Assembly: GCA_963643465.1 (NCBI GenBank)
Contig: CAVIJT010000018.1
Span: 3,164 to 67,163, forward strand
Direction: 5' to 3'
Origin: CAG-411 sp963643465
GTDB taxonomy: Bacteria; Bacillota; Clostridia; Lachnospirales; Lachnospiraceae
Length of the DNA: 64,000 nucleotides
Part shown: positions 18,263 through 26,534 of the stretch, piece by piece
Position numbering within the stretch: the stretch's first letter is position 1
Layout: every line of letters begins with the position of its first letter
Notes under the pieces: generated by a model
Seen by the model: only the letters and a program-made list of their open reading frames with translations
Told to the model about the DNA's origin: nothing
The model's database searches: none
Translations under genes and position numbers: made by a program

Positions 18263-19147
18263 CTACACTTCACCTAAATACTCTCTTAATATCTCCTGTA
18301 AAAGCTGCTCTCCATCTTCTGTTTTCTTTTCCTCCTCTTTTGGCTCTAACATGTTTTTTTCCAATTTCACTTCTGCCTCTTCCTGTTTTTCTCTCAACTC
18401 TTCTGCTTTTTTCTCTCGCTTCATACGTTCCTGCTTTAACTCTGCCACAAGTTCTTTTTTTACTCGTTCCAATTCTTCTCGCTTTACATTGGTCCGTTCC
18501 TTTTTTACTTTCGGTGCTTTTTCTTTAGCCTTTTTTGTTTCTTTTTTATTGCTTTTCTGCATTTTAGCCATTTCTTCTTTTTTCTTTAATTCCTGCTGTA
18601 TTTTTTGAAATCCTACAGGGTCAGCCTCTTCTTTTTGCAGTCTTGGTATGTATACATTTTCCAAATACTCAGACAAACTCCACTGTAACTTTTTCTTTTT
18701 TCCACGAGTATCCGATAGCATAATAAAACTTATCCACATTGTACACATAAATATCAAACATACGCTCTCATCAATCAACGCATTCTTTCCACAATTCATA
18801 TATATCCCCAGAACCAAGGATATTACTGCAATACATCCACTTAATATACGTGCTTGTCCACAACGTTTTTCCCATGTGCATAAAAAAACTCCCAGAATTT
18901 TTTGCTTATTCACATATTTATCCACAAATTTATCCACATTATTCACATTTAATCCAAATTTATAACTCACAAAAAAGTTTTGTTTAAATTTTTCTGTAAA
19001 TGGGTGGGTATTTGTTCCCATTTCTAGGGTTCGTTTTATCATTCTGCTGTACTTTACGCCAAGCAACACCTCCATTCCTACTCCAAGCAAAACTACACCA
19101 ACTAATACATAGCGCAACACATGGTTTGTTACTAACTGTTCTAACAT
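18263..19147 (-). CDS. Membrane protein with long charged coiled-coil tail, unknown function
   Basis: The start ATG 19147 follows AAGGAGAAAGAACA; the more upstream in-frame starts lack a site. The 294-residue protein has a transmembrane helix near the N-terminus (about 8-28), two more in the middle (about 100-120 and 130-145), and a C-terminal half extremely rich in Lys and Glu (about 165-285) predicted to be coiled coil in the cytoplasm. No domain was recognised. The pattern would suit a scaffold or membrane anchor; this is inference. A family B repeat ends just 16 nt upstream of the ribosome binding site. Confidence 0.75.
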   Translation of the reverse strand: MLEQLVTNHVLRYVLVGVVLLGVGMEVLLGVKYSRMIKRTLEMGTNTHPFTEKFKQNFFVSYKFGLNVNNVDKFVDKYVNKQKILGVFLCTWEKRCGQARILSGCIAVISLVLGIYMNCGKNALIDESVCLIFMCTMWISFIMLSDTRGKKKKLQWSLSEYLENVYIPRLQKEEADPVGFQKIQQELKKKEEMAKMQKSNKKETKKAKEKAPKVKKERTNVKREELERVKKELVAELKQERMKREKKAEELREKQEEAEVKLEKNMLEPKEEEKKTEDGEQLLQEILREYLGEV

Positions 19148-19174
19148 TGTTCTTTCTCCTTTCATACCTTTGTT

Positions 19175-19367
19175 GTAACTATTCACACCCCTCCCCATAT
19201 ATTCGCACTCGTCGTCCTTACGGACGCCATTTCCGTGCTACGCACTAAGACTGCTCATATATGGGGAGGCAACTCTATTCGAGTGCCTCTATAATGGAAC
19301 AATCAGCTACTTATATGCCAGCATAACGTATCTAATTGTTCCATTATAGAGTGTTCTGAATAGTTAC
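19175..19367. repeat. Dispersed repeat family B, 193-bp copy with terminal inverted repeats
   Basis: The ends are GTAACTATTCA (19175-19185) and TGAATAGTTAC (19357-19367). Inside are two further inverted repeats: a CCTCCCCATATAT/ATATATGGGGAGG pair (about 19192-19269) and a perfect 17-bp pair (19287-19303 with 19335-19351). The right 47 bp (19321-19367) recur, identical and reverse-complemented, at 32602-32648. No coding capacity is visible. With the terminator at 19386, this accounts for the 19148-19504 gap. Confidence 0.75.
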
Positions 19368-19385
19368 CCTTTGTTAATAAAAAAA

Positions 19386-19419
19386 GGAAACAAAAACAAG
19401 CCCTCTTGTTTTTGTTTCC
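19386..19419 (-). terminator. Intrinsic terminator of the mtnN operon
   Basis: A 15-bp perfect stem (GGAAACAAAAACAAG with its complement) and 4-nt loop; on the minus strand seven T residues follow. It lies about 85 nt after the mtnN stop. Confidence 0.88.
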
Positions 19420-19504
19420 TCTTTTGTAACCTTTTGGTATTTGTATCATATCATGTTTTATTCCAAATGAAAATAAAAATCGGTAGACTAAAATCGCCTT
19501 AATT

Positions 19505-20206
19505 CTACACTAAAGTTTCCATCATGCCTGTCAACAATTTTACGGTATGCTCAATTGCCTTTGCCTCAAATTCACCATAATCCATAGTTGCACTATTATC
19601 CGCTTTATCAGAAATGGCACGTATTACTAAAAATGGTATTTCATTTACATAGCACGCCTGAGCAATAGCAGCACCTTCCATCTCTGTACAATATCCAGAA
19701 AATTGTTTAATCAGATAATCTTTTTTCTCCTTATCTGAAATAAACTGGTCTCCACTTACGACTCTTCCTACAAAAGTTTGAATCTCTGGATTGACTTTTT
19801 TGTTGACTTCTTCTGCCACGGAAAGCAATTCTTTATCGGCAACAAATACAGAATTATCCATTCTTGGAATAATCCCCGGTTCATAACCAAAACCAGTTGC
19901 ATCCATATCATGTTGTAAGGCATCACTTGACAGTACAATATCTCCAATATTTATCTCATTTTTTAAGGAACCAGCCACTCCTGTATTAATTACTGCTTCC
20001 ACCTGAAAATCATCCACCAAAATCTGTGTACAGATTCCTGCATTGACTTTTCCAATACCACTGCGCACAATGACTACATCTTTTCCTGCCAAATCTCCTT
20101 CAAAAAAATCCATGCCAGCTTTCTTTTCAATTCTTTTCACCTGCATTTTTTCTTTTAAACGGCTAACTTCTTCATCCATTGCACCGATAATACCAATTGT
20201 TTTCAT
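19505..20206 (-). CDS. mtnN: 5'-methylthioadenosine/S-adenosylhomocysteine nucleosidase
   Basis: A 233-residue nucleosidase that cleaves adenine from MTA and SAH, feeding methionine salvage and the S-ribosylhomocysteine route. Length and motifs match the family: Glu12 in GAMDEEV, the EMEGAAIAQ segment with the ribose-binding Glu (about 175), and the catalytic Asp in AISDKAD (about 198). AGGAGG precedes the ATG. It is last in an operon with a histidine phosphatase and a PAP2 phosphatase; 17 nt separate it from the PAP2 gene. Confidence 0.96.
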   Translation of the reverse strand: MKTIGIIGAMDEEVSRLKEKMQVKRIEKKAGMDFFEGDLAGKDVVIVRSGIGKVNAGICTQILVDDFQVEAVINTGVAGSLKNEINIGDIVLSSDALQHDMDATGFGYEPGIIPRMDNSVFVADKELLSVAEEVNKKVNPEIQTFVGRVVSGDQFISDKEKKDYLIKQFSGYCTEMEGAAIAQACYVNEIPFLVIRAISDKADNSATMDYGEFEAKAIEHTVKLLTGMMETLV

Positions 20207-20223
20207 TGTATTTCCTCCTGTTT

Positions 20224-20772
20224 TTATTGTTTTTCTTTGCTCTTTCTCTCTTTTATCTGAAAAATTCCCATAACAACTTTATATCCTACAAAACCTGCAA
20301 TCACACCCACAATAATTCCGCCTAATACATCTGTAGGATAGTGCATATACAAATACATCCGAGAAATTGCAACCACAATTGCAATTCCCAATGCAACATG
20401 TCCCATTTTTATTTGCTTTGCCAAGTAAAGGGCTGTAGTTCCTGTAAAGCAGACTGCTGTATGCCCCGATGGGAACGAAAAATCTTTCTGCCTTGCTGCA
20501 ATCAATTCAATGGTATCCTTCACATCATATGGTCGTATTCTGGCAACCAACGGTTTTAACAATCCGTTACATAAAATCAAATCTGCCAGTAATGCACAAG
20601 ATAAAATAATTCCAGCTTTTCTTGTCTTTGGAATACAGAGTAACACTGCTGCCCACACAATCCAAAAAATTCCACCCATTCCTCCAAGATGGGTGACATA
20701 TGAAAAAAAGTTATCCAATATAGGATTTCGAAGTGTCTGTATCCAATCTAATAATTGAAATTCCCAATCCAT
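20224..20772 (-). CDS. PAP2-family membrane phosphatase
   Basis: A 182-residue integral membrane protein with about five hydrophobic segments. All three PAP2 signature motifs are present: KPLVARIRP (K-x6-RP), PSGH and SRMYLYMHYPTD (SR-x5-H-x3-D). Such proteins dephosphorylate undecaprenyl pyrophosphate or phosphatidyl-type lipids at the outer membrane face. Which substrate applies cannot be told from sequence. It starts 14 nt after the histidine phosphatase stop with GGGGTGGAT upstream. Confidence 0.92.
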   Translation of the reverse strand: MDWEFQLLDWIQTLRNPILDNFFSYVTHLGGMGGIFWIVWAAVLLCIPKTRKAGIILSCALLADLILCNGLLKPLVARIRPYDVKDTIELIAARQKDFSFPSGHTAVCFTGTTALYLAKQIKMGHVALGIAIVVAISRMYLYMHYPTDVLGGIIVGVIAGFVGYKVVMGIFQIKERKSKEKQ

Positions 20773-20786
20773 ACATCCACCCCAAT

Positions 20787-21332
20787 CTATTCTTCTGTAA
20801 AATTAAATTTCACAATCTCACAATTTCTGATTCCATACCCGGCATATTCCTCATTGCTCATATCTTCAAAATAAGAACGAATCACCCTTGCAATTCCATT
20901 ATGTGCCACTAAAAGGTATGTTTTCTCTTTATCTGCCTTCACATCATCCAGCAAATTGTAAATGCGTTGTGCCAGTTTTAACATAGTCTCTCCACCATCA
21001 AAAGAATCGATAAAATGCTGTTTTGCCTGCTGAAATTCCTCGCCTCTTCTTGGCGTACCTTCGTATTTTCCAAAACACTGCTCTCTCAGTCGTTCTTCTG
21101 CTCTTGCAGGAATTCCAGTGACTTGTGAAATACGCTTTGCCGTTTCTGCTGCACGAATGAGAGGAGAATATAAAATCTCATCAATATGCAGACCTTCTTT
21201 CACAATCTTTTCTCCTAATTCCTGTGCCTGTTCATATCCCAATGGAGTAAGCTCCACATCTGTTGCTCCACAAATCTTTCGCTCCACATTCCACACCGTC
21301 TGACCGTGTCTGGTATAATATACATGCGCCAT
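20787..21332 (-). CDS. Histidine phosphatase superfamily protein (phosphoglycerate-mutase-like)
   Basis: A 181-residue cytosolic protein. The catalytic motif is YTRHGQTVWN (RHG at 8-10), and the second catalytic His lies in LVAHNGIARV (about 145). The short length and gene context suit a phosphatase of the cobC/phoE type rather than a glycolytic mutase. It opens a three-gene operon with PAP2 and mtnN and has a clear promoter upstream. Confidence 0.92.
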   Translation of the reverse strand: MAHVYYTRHGQTVWNVERKICGATDVELTPLGYEQAQELGEKIVKEGLHIDEILYSPLIRAAETAKRISQVTGIPARAEERLREQCFGKYEGTPRRGEEFQQAKQHFIDSFDGGETMLKLAQRIYNLLDDVKADKEKTYLLVAHNGIARVIRSYFEDMSNEEYAGYGIRNCEIVKFNFTEE

Positions 21333-21359
21333 GCTAAAACCTCCTTTTTTTCACAGTGT

Positions 21360-21388
21360 ATCATATCATATTTTATAAGGTAGCTCAA
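21360..21388 (-). promoter_or_regulatory. Sigma-A type promoter of the histidine phosphatase-PAP2-mtnN operon
   Basis: Minus-strand TTGAGC, 17-nt spacer, TATGAT, about 28 nt from the start codon. Confidence 0.65.
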
Positions 21389-21502
21389 GTTACTTGCAAC
21401 AACTGACCACTGATTTTAACGACAGTTTTTTCCATACTTTAATCTGTTAGAGAGAAACACTATCTATCATAAACACATATATGAAAGTTTCCAGTTCGCC
21501 TA

Positions 21503-21531
21503 TTGCAATATCCATACAAAAAATTTATAAT
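21503..21531 (+). promoter_or_regulatory. Sigma-A type promoter of the TSCPD-murG genes
   Basis: TTGCAA, 17-nt spacer, TATAAT on the plus strand, about 75 nt before the TSCPD gene. Confidence 0.7.
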
Positions 21532-21605
21532 ATAAGATAATGAGTTCACAAACACTTATATAGGTTCTGTTTCATTCACAAACAGACACTAAGGAGGATA
21601 TTAAT

Positions 21606-21860
21606 ATGGTATATAAGACGAAGGGCGTCTGTTCCAAAGAGATTCACATAGAGATAGAAGACGATATTGTAAAGAACGTACAGATAATTGGCGGATGTGC
21701 TGGTAATACGGTTGGTGTTTCCAGATTAGCAGAAGGAATGCCAGTAGACACTGTCATTGAACGTTTAGAAGGAATTCCTTGTGGTTTTAAAGGAACCTCC
21801 TGTCCAGACCAGCTTGCAAAAGCATTAAAGGCATATAAAGAACAAACGAACAATCAATAA
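21606..21860 (+). CDS. TSCPD-domain protein, TIGR03905-type
   Basis: An 84-residue protein with the domain-defining GTSCPDQLAKAL near the C-terminus (about 64-75) and further Cys residues (VCSKE, GGCAGNT, IPCGF). The TSCPD domain also occurs at the C-terminus of some class II ribonucleotide reductases, where its Cys residues may bind metal or act in redox; the stand-alone family has no known function. AAGGAGG precedes the ATG. The MurG-like gene begins 31 nt downstream. Confidence 0.9.
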   Translation: MVYKTKGVCSKEIHIEIEDDIVKNVQIIGGCAGNTVGVSRLAEGMPVDTVIERLEGIPCGFKGTSCPDQLAKALKAYKEQTNNQ

Positions 21861-21891
21861 ATTATCTCGTTATGGAAAGGGTTATTTTTAA

Positions 21892-22956
21892 ATGAAACGT
21901 ATTGTATTAACGGGCGGCGGTACAGCCGGCCACGTAACTCCAAACATAGCCTTACTGCCAGAATTAAAAAAGCAGGGCTATGATGTACACTACATCGGCT
22001 CCAAAGAAGGTATTGAGAAAGAGTTGATTAGTGAATTTGATATTCCATATTATGGAATATCTTCTGGAAAACTTCGCCGTTATTTTGATTTAAAAAATTT
22101 CAGCGATCCTTTCCGGGTATTAAAAGGATGTCAAGAAGCATCTACTCTTATTAAAAAATTGAAACCTAATGTTGTTTTTTCAAAAGGTGGTTTTGTATCC
22201 GTTCCTGTTGTATGGGCAGCAAAAAGACACCATATTCCTTCCATCATCCACGAATCGGATATGACACCTGGACTTGCAAACAAACTTTGCCTGCGCTATG
22301 CAGCAAAGGTATGTTGTAATTTTCCAGAAACTGTTTCGGCTTTGCCTAATGGAAAAGCAGTATTAACAGGTTCCCCAATTCGAAAAGAATTATTTACGGG
22401 AAACAAAGCAGAAGGATTAAAATTTTGTGGTTTCCACATTTCAAAACCAGTCATTTTAATAATCGGTGGCAGTCTTGGCTCCGTTGTGGTAAACAACGCA
22501 GTCCGAAACATTCTTCCTGATTTATTACAGGATTTTCAGGTAATTCACCTTTGTGGAAAAGGCAAAACAGACAAATCTTTAGAAGGTACAAAGGGATATG
22601 TACAATTTGAATACATCAAAAAAGAATTAAGTGACTTAATGGATGCAGCCGATTTGGTTATTTCAAGAGCAGGTGCCAATGCCATTTGTGAACTTTTAGC
22701 ACTGAAAAAACCAAATATTTTAATTCCATTGTCTGCGGCAGCAAGCCGAGGCGATCAGATTTTAAATGCTGCTTCTTTTGAAAAACAAGGATACAGTTAT
22801 GTTATCAAAGAAGAAGACTTAACAGGTGATGCGTTAAAACAGGCTATACAGACTGTTTATAATAAAAGATCTGCTTATGTAACAGCCATGGAAAGCAGTC
22901 CATTAAACAATCCAATTGAAAAGATTGTTTCACTTTTGGATGAAGTGGCAAAATAA
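21892..22956 (+). CDS. murG: MurG-family UDP-GlcNAc : lipid I N-acetylglucosaminyltransferase
   Basis: A 354-residue GT28 glycosyltransferase expected to convert lipid I to lipid II at the inner membrane face. The N-terminus has the glycine-rich GGGTAGHV loop and SKGGFVSVP; the middle has HESDMTPGLANK; the C-terminal half has GGSLGS and SRAGANAICELLA. The usual PYPYA-D-Q segment is replaced by PLSAAASRGDQILNA, a variant I associate with MurG homologues of Clostridia. The gene is outside any mur/dcw cluster, so a second MurG elsewhere in the genome cannot be excluded. Confidence 0.88.
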   Translation: MKRIVLTGGGTAGHVTPNIALLPELKKQGYDVHYIGSKEGIEKELISEFDIPYYGISSGKLRRYFDLKNFSDPFRVLKGCQEASTLIKKLKPNVVFSKGGFVSVPVVWAAKRHHIPSIIHESDMTPGLANKLCLRYAAKVCCNFPETVSALPNGKAVLTGSPIRKELFTGNKAEGLKFCGFHISKPVILIIGGSLGSVVVNNAVRNILPDLLQDFQVIHLCGKGKTDKSLEGTKGYVQFEYIKKELSDLMDAADLVISRAGANAICELLALKKPNILIPLSAAASRGDQILNAASFEKQGYSYVIKEEDLTGDALKQAIQTVYNKRSAYVTAMESSPLNNPIEKIVSLLDEVAK

Positions 22957-23012
22957 CGGGCAGAATATGCAACTGATACACAGTTTTATTTAATTTATTG
23001 GAGGAAATAATT

Positions 23013-23393
23013 ATGGGAAGACCAAAGAGATCTGCTGCAAAGAAAGCAGCAGCTAAAACTGCAAACACACAAAAAACTACAACTACAGCAGCAGCTAAGA
23101 GCGAAGCTGTTTCAATTGTACCAGGAATACCAAGACAGCTTCCATTAAAGCCTTTAAAATCTGCACAAGCTGCAAAAAAGGCTGCTAAGAAAGCACAGGC
23201 TGCAGATGAAGTGTTTATTCAGTTTGGCGGAAAAGAACTTTCTCACAAAGATGTGTTAGCAAGAATCCGCGAAACATATAAAAATTCAGGCGCAACTGAT
23301 ATCATTACTTCTTTAAAGGCATATGTAAAGCCAGAAGAAAACAAAATTTACTATGTAATTAACAAAGATATCACAGGCTCTATTGACTATTAA
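23013..23393 (+). CDS. DUF6465-type protein with Ala/Lys-rich N-terminus
   Basis: Start ATG 23013 lies just after GGAGG; an in-frame TTG upstream overlaps that site. The 126-residue protein has a low-complexity first half of Ala, Lys and Thr (about 5-66), resembling histone-H1-like or nucleic-acid-binding tails, and a compact second half beginning EVFIQFGGKEL, which matches the DUF6465 family. Function unknown. A strong terminator follows directly. Confidence 0.78.
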   Translation: MGRPKRSAAKKAAAKTANTQKTTTTAAAKSEAVSIVPGIPRQLPLKPLKSAQAAKKAAKKAQAADEVFIQFGGKELSHKDVLARIRETYKNSGATDIITSLKAYVKPEENKIYYVINKDITGSIDY

Positions 23394-23394
23394 T

Positions 23395-23446
23395 AAAAAG
23401 GAGATGCGTTTCTTTAGCAAAATGCTAAGTTACGCATCTCCTTTTT
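23395..23446. terminator. Intrinsic terminator between convergent DUF6465 and carD genes
   Basis: A 14-15-bp stem (AAAAGGAGATGCGT with its complement) flanked by A and T runs, so it can serve both strands. The loop holds a second small dyad TTAGCA/TGCTAA. Confidence 0.88.
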
Positions 23447-23470
23447 GTTATCTATTGCTTCTCTCATATC

Positions 23471-23980
23471 TTAGGATGCCTGCTGCTCTACCCTAGAAAT
23501 AATAAAGTCTTCCACCTGTTCTTTTTCTATTCCTAAAGAAAGCGCTAGCTCCCCATATAAATGATCTTCTGCTTCTTTGTAAAAACGCTCATCCGTAACT
23601 GCAACTTTTCTTCCATTTGCAATACACTCCTGTTTGCGGTGGTATAGTGATTTTAAAACTTTTACCCATTCACGACAATCACAGGTAACCAACGCATCTT
23701 TATATTTCTCGTTGCGAGATTTATCGTTAGCAACAGGCAGTTGTTCAATTTGTGGAATTTCCTTAATAAGACTCTCTGCTTCATTTTTGGATAATATCTC
23801 ACGCATAACAACTTTTTGATTATCCACAGCGGTGTAAATTTTGTTGCCCTTTGTATAGACTTTGGATAATACATAATACAGTTTTTGATTGTCCACACCC
23901 GGAATATCCACATGTGTAATATCCTCCACTACACAAACGCCATGCTTACCATAATTTACATACTGACCTTTTTCGAACAT
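23471..23980 (-). CDS. CarD/CdnL-family transcriptional regulator
   Basis: Start placed at ATG 23980, preceded by AAAGG with 9-nt spacing; an upstream ATG at 24004 has no site. The 169-residue protein opens with MFEKGQYVNYGKHGVCVVEDI, the Tudor-like RNA-polymerase-interacting fold shared with TRCF. The rest is helical, as in CdnL. Members bind the RNA polymerase beta subunit and stabilise open promoter complexes. The small gene ahead (24015-24302) is 34 nt away and probably co-transcribed. Confidence 0.92.
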   Translation of the reverse strand: MFEKGQYVNYGKHGVCVVEDITHVDIPGVDNQKLYYVLSKVYTKGNKIYTAVDNQKVVMREILSKNEAESLIKEIPQIEQLPVANDKSRNEKYKDALVTCDCREWVKVLKSLYHRKQECIANGRKVAVTDERFYKEAEDHLYGELALSLGIEKEQVEDFIISRVEQQAS

Positions 23981-24014
23981 TATTGCCATCCTTTCTTCAA
24001 ACAACGATTATATG

Positions 24015-24302
24015 CTACTTTCTCTTAAAACTAATCTCAATGGTTGATATGCAACCAGAGATTTCTACCTCATAGTCTTCTAGGTTTGATGGAACTGAAA
24101 GTCGATTATTCACATCAATTGATGGCTCAAAAATCATACCATCCCTCTCTTTGGCTTTTAACGGTGGTTTCTCATCAGAAATATATAATAAAGTATCGCC
24201 AACCCAAACTCCGTATAAAGTCTTACTCTTCAAACGATATTCACTAGGCATAATAACCTTTGAATTCGTAACTTTAGACTTCGCCTCTCCAATTGCAAAC
24301 AT
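24015..24302 (-). CDS. Small protein, possible AbrB/MraZ-like beta fold
   Basis: A 95-residue protein rich in beta-type sequence. The segment NNRLSVPSNL (about 65-75) resembles the DxxGRVxIPxxL core of AbrB/SpoVT/MraZ swapped-hairpin domains, and the N-terminal part has a weaker second instance (SKVIMPSEYRL). If correct it would be a small DNA-binding regulator, in a transcription unit with CarD. The resemblance is by eye and covers few residues. AAAGGAGATGAGGC lies upstream of the ATG. Confidence 0.5.
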   Translation of the reverse strand: MFAIGEAKSKVTNSKVIMPSEYRLKSKTLYGVWVGDTLLYISDEKPPLKAKERDGMIFEPSIDVNNRLSVPSNLEDYEVEISGCISTIEISFKRK

Positions 24303-24376
24303 TGCCTCATCTCCTTTACTTCAAACATTCATTCCTGAAGTTGTCTGTCTCTTCTATGAGCCATCCCAAACCAAAC

Positions 24377-24405
24377 AATATACTGCCCTAGTAATATATT
24401 ATCAA
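24377..24405 (-). promoter_or_regulatory. Sigma-A type promoter of the small gene-carD unit
   Basis: Minus-strand TTGATA, 17-nt spacer, TATATT, about 75 nt ahead of the start at 24302. Confidence 0.6.
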
Positions 24406-24651
24406 AAAAACCCAAAAAGCGTAAGTGTTTTTATACTTATTTACTAAATTTTGTCAATTTTACCAAACCAACCCACATATTCATTGTACACTTTTATATG
24501 TATTATTCACAGAAATTAAGCATTTTATACAATTATCACTTTTTCGAATAATTCATTTCATTTTTATGAATTTTCACACAATTTCTTCTTTTTTTATAAA
24601 GAATTTTTTCTCATTACTCACAGAAACAAAGCGGCAAGTCTATTTCACCCC
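24406..24651. other. AT-rich gap without recognised gene
   Basis: Very T-rich on the plus strand. The frames that cross it have poor composition and no ribosome binding site. Nothing else was identified before the family C repeat. Confidence 0.5.
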
Positions 24652-24684
24652 CTAAATCTCCCATTCATGAGGAACTTTTCTATA
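24652..24684. repeat. Dispersed repeat family C copy
   Basis: Shares CTAAATC, CATTCATGAGG and ACTT..TCTATA with the copy at 5053-5088. It abuts the terminator of the FMN-binding protein gene. Confidence 0.55.
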
Positions 24685-24689
24685 AACAA

Positions 24690-24726
24690 AAAAGAGCGTT
24701 GTACATTTGTTCTGTACAACGCTCTC
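24690..24726 (-). terminator. Intrinsic terminator of the HIT/FMN-binding operon
   Basis: GAGCGTTGTACA and TGTACAACGCTC form a 12-bp stem with a 7-nt loop; on the minus strand TTTTTTG follows. It lies 2 nt after the stop at 24729. Confidence 0.85.
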
Positions 24727-24728
24727 TC

Positions 24729-25694
24729 CTAATATGCTCTTACAGTTTCTTTTTTTGCACTGCTCCAAGGACTATAATATTTCTTTCCATCAACCTTTTT
24801 GTAAGAACGCACTCTTACATAATAGGTCTTGTTTGCCTGTAATCCATTTAAAAAGGCAATAACAGATGTTTTCTGCTTTACATTCAACTTCTTTGCACCC
24901 TTAAACTTCTTATTCGTAGACCACTGAAGCTGATAACCGGATGCCTTCTTATTCTGATTCCAAGTAACAATCAAGGAACGAGAACCTTTGCTTCCATTTA
25001 ACACATTTCCAATAGAATTTTTTGTTAGGAAATAACCTATTTTCGGCTCAGAATTTGCACTCTGCACATTTCCCTGTTTAGCAGCCACCTTATAAGTATA
25101 CTTCTTTCCATTTGCATTTGCCTTCTTGTCTATATAGCTAGTAGCTGTCAATTCTTTCACTTTTTTTCCATTTCGGTATAACACGTAGCTTTCCGCCCCT
25201 TCTACACGCTTCCATGTAACCTTCATTCCTTTTTGCACAGCCTCAACTTCTTTGACCTTCGGAACTTCCATGGATGCCTGCGTAAGAGCAACATTAACCG
25301 CAGTTACCATGGCATTGCTGGAATATGTAGCTCCTGATATTGCATCAACAGAAACGTCTCCAACCGTTTGTCCCACTAATCTTCCACTGATTCCTGCATA
25401 TGCGTTTTGCATACATACAGCACTATTATCCGTCGCCTCCGTATAATATGTGAGTGCTGCAATTGCTCCACCAGACACAGTAACTTCCATATAAACTTCA
25501 TAAGGCACAAATGCCAATCCTTCTATCCCTTCACCAACTGTTGCCGTTCCTATAAAAGTACCATCCTGTACCTGTTCCGGAATATGTACAACTCCCGCAG
25601 ACAAAGGGATTTCATCTGCCAACGCCACCGTGGCAGATGATGTCGCAATCACAGCCGCAAGCATTGCAGCCACTCTACCTTTCCATTTCTTCAT
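24729..25694 (-). CDS. Secreted FMN-binding domain protein with two fibronectin-III-like domains
   Basis: A 321-residue exported protein: signal peptide (about 1-26, ending ALA), an FMN_bind domain (about 45-140) with DAISGATYSSNA, in which a Thr in the SGAT motif would be the covalent FMN site attached by ApbE-type flavin transferase, then two Fn3-like domains (about 146-225 and 230-320), each with a W-Y-V pattern and Lys-rich composition. Probable role: extracytoplasmic electron transfer at the wall, by analogy with flavinylated extracellular electron-transfer proteins. No partner flavoprotein or ApbE gene is nearby. It starts 10 nt after the HIT gene. Confidence 0.87.
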   Translation of the reverse strand: MKKWKGRVAAMLAAVIATSSATVALADEIPLSAGVVHIPEQVQDGTFIGTATVGEGIEGLAFVPYEVYMEVTVSGGAIAALTYYTEATDNSAVCMQNAYAGISGRLVGQTVGDVSVDAISGATYSSNAMVTAVNVALTQASMEVPKVKEVEAVQKGMKVTWKRVEGAESYVLYRNGKKVKELTATSYIDKKANANGKKYTYKVAAKQGNVQSANSEPKIGYFLTKNSIGNVLNGSKGSRSLIVTWNQNKKASGYQLQWSTNKKFKGAKKLNVKQKTSVIAFLNGLQANKTYYVRVRSYKKVDGKKYYSPWSSAKKETVRAY

Positions 25695-25704
25695 ATCGCA
25701 CCTC

Positions 25705-26121
25705 TTATAACTCTTTCTGAATCTCTTCTAAAATTGCATCTGAAATTACATCCGTCTCTTTGCCCGGCTGCCATGTAATCTGCACTTTATCATCTTTATA
25801 GCGTGGTATCACGTGCATATGAAGATGGAACACAGTCTGCCCTGCCACTTCTCCATTATTCTGCAAAATATTGACACCATCGCATTTTAAAACCTTCTGC
25901 ATGGCAGTTGCTACTTTTTTTGCCACCACATAAATAGCTGCCGCATCCTCTTCGGGAAGTTCAAATATGTTTGCCGCATGACTTTTCACTAAAATAATGG
26001 CATGCCCTTTTGATGCTGGTGAAATGTCTAAAATCACACGAAAACGTGTATCCTCATATACGGTTTTTGATGGAATTTCTCCATTTGCTATTTTACAAAA
26101 AATACAATTTGAATCTGTCAT
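25705..26121 (-). CDS. HIT-family nucleotide hydrolase/transferase
   Basis: A 138-residue histidine-triad protein. The N-terminus CIFCKIANGEIPSK carries the paired Cys common to bacterial HIT proteins; the catalytic triad is HLHMHVIPRY (about 99-108). Likely acts on adenosine phosphoramidates or dinucleotides. It has a clear promoter (26180-26208) and is followed closely by the FMN-binding protein gene. Confidence 0.95.
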   Translation of the reverse strand: MTDSNCIFCKIANGEIPSKTVYEDTRFRVILDISPASKGHAIILVKSHAANIFELPEEDAAAIYVVAKKVATAMQKVLKCDGVNILQNNGEVAGQTVFHLHMHVIPRYKDDKVQITWQPGKETDVISDAILEEIQKEL

Positions 26122-26179
26122 TGTTTATGCCTCCTTTTTAACTTATATTTGTCTTAACTTCTAAGCAAATACTAATTTC

Positions 26180-26208
26180 ATTTTAGTTATAAATACTTTA
26201 TCTGTCAA
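26180..26208 (-). promoter_or_regulatory. Sigma-A type promoter of the HIT/FMN-binding operon
   Basis: Minus-strand consensus TTGACA, 17-nt spacer, TAAAAT, about 58 nt before the HIT start. Confidence 0.75.
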
Positions 26209-26534
26209 TTATTGTTCCCCTTGCACATATAAAAAATCAATATATTTTATGTAAATTTCATCTATTTTTAAATTCTAACCCCTTGAAAATAGGGCATTTC
26301 ACTGTTTCAATAGCATTTCCTGTCAACTTTTGTCGATTGATTTTTGTTGCTTTTTTTCGTCATTTTTCTTACAATGTTTTTAGCATCATTTAATGTGCTA
26401 TTGGAGCGCAAAAATGCAGATGTATTGTTTTATGTCTGTCCAATCTAATTTTGCTAAATTTTCAGACATGTAAAACAATGGGTTTACAAGGGAGCCGCAA
26501 CAACAGATACTATTTAAAGAAGGAGTTTTTTATT
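26209..26534. other. AT-rich intergenic region upstream of the kinase-like gene
   Basis: No gene was recognised. It presumably contains the plus-strand promoter for the gene at 26535. A TACAAT box at about 26371 is visible without a well-spaced -35. Confidence 0.4.

Noticed and set aside
24425..24655. Plus-strand frame in the AT-rich gap
   Set aside because: Phe/Ile/Ser-rich low-quality composition, no ribosome binding site, and it covers a repeat.
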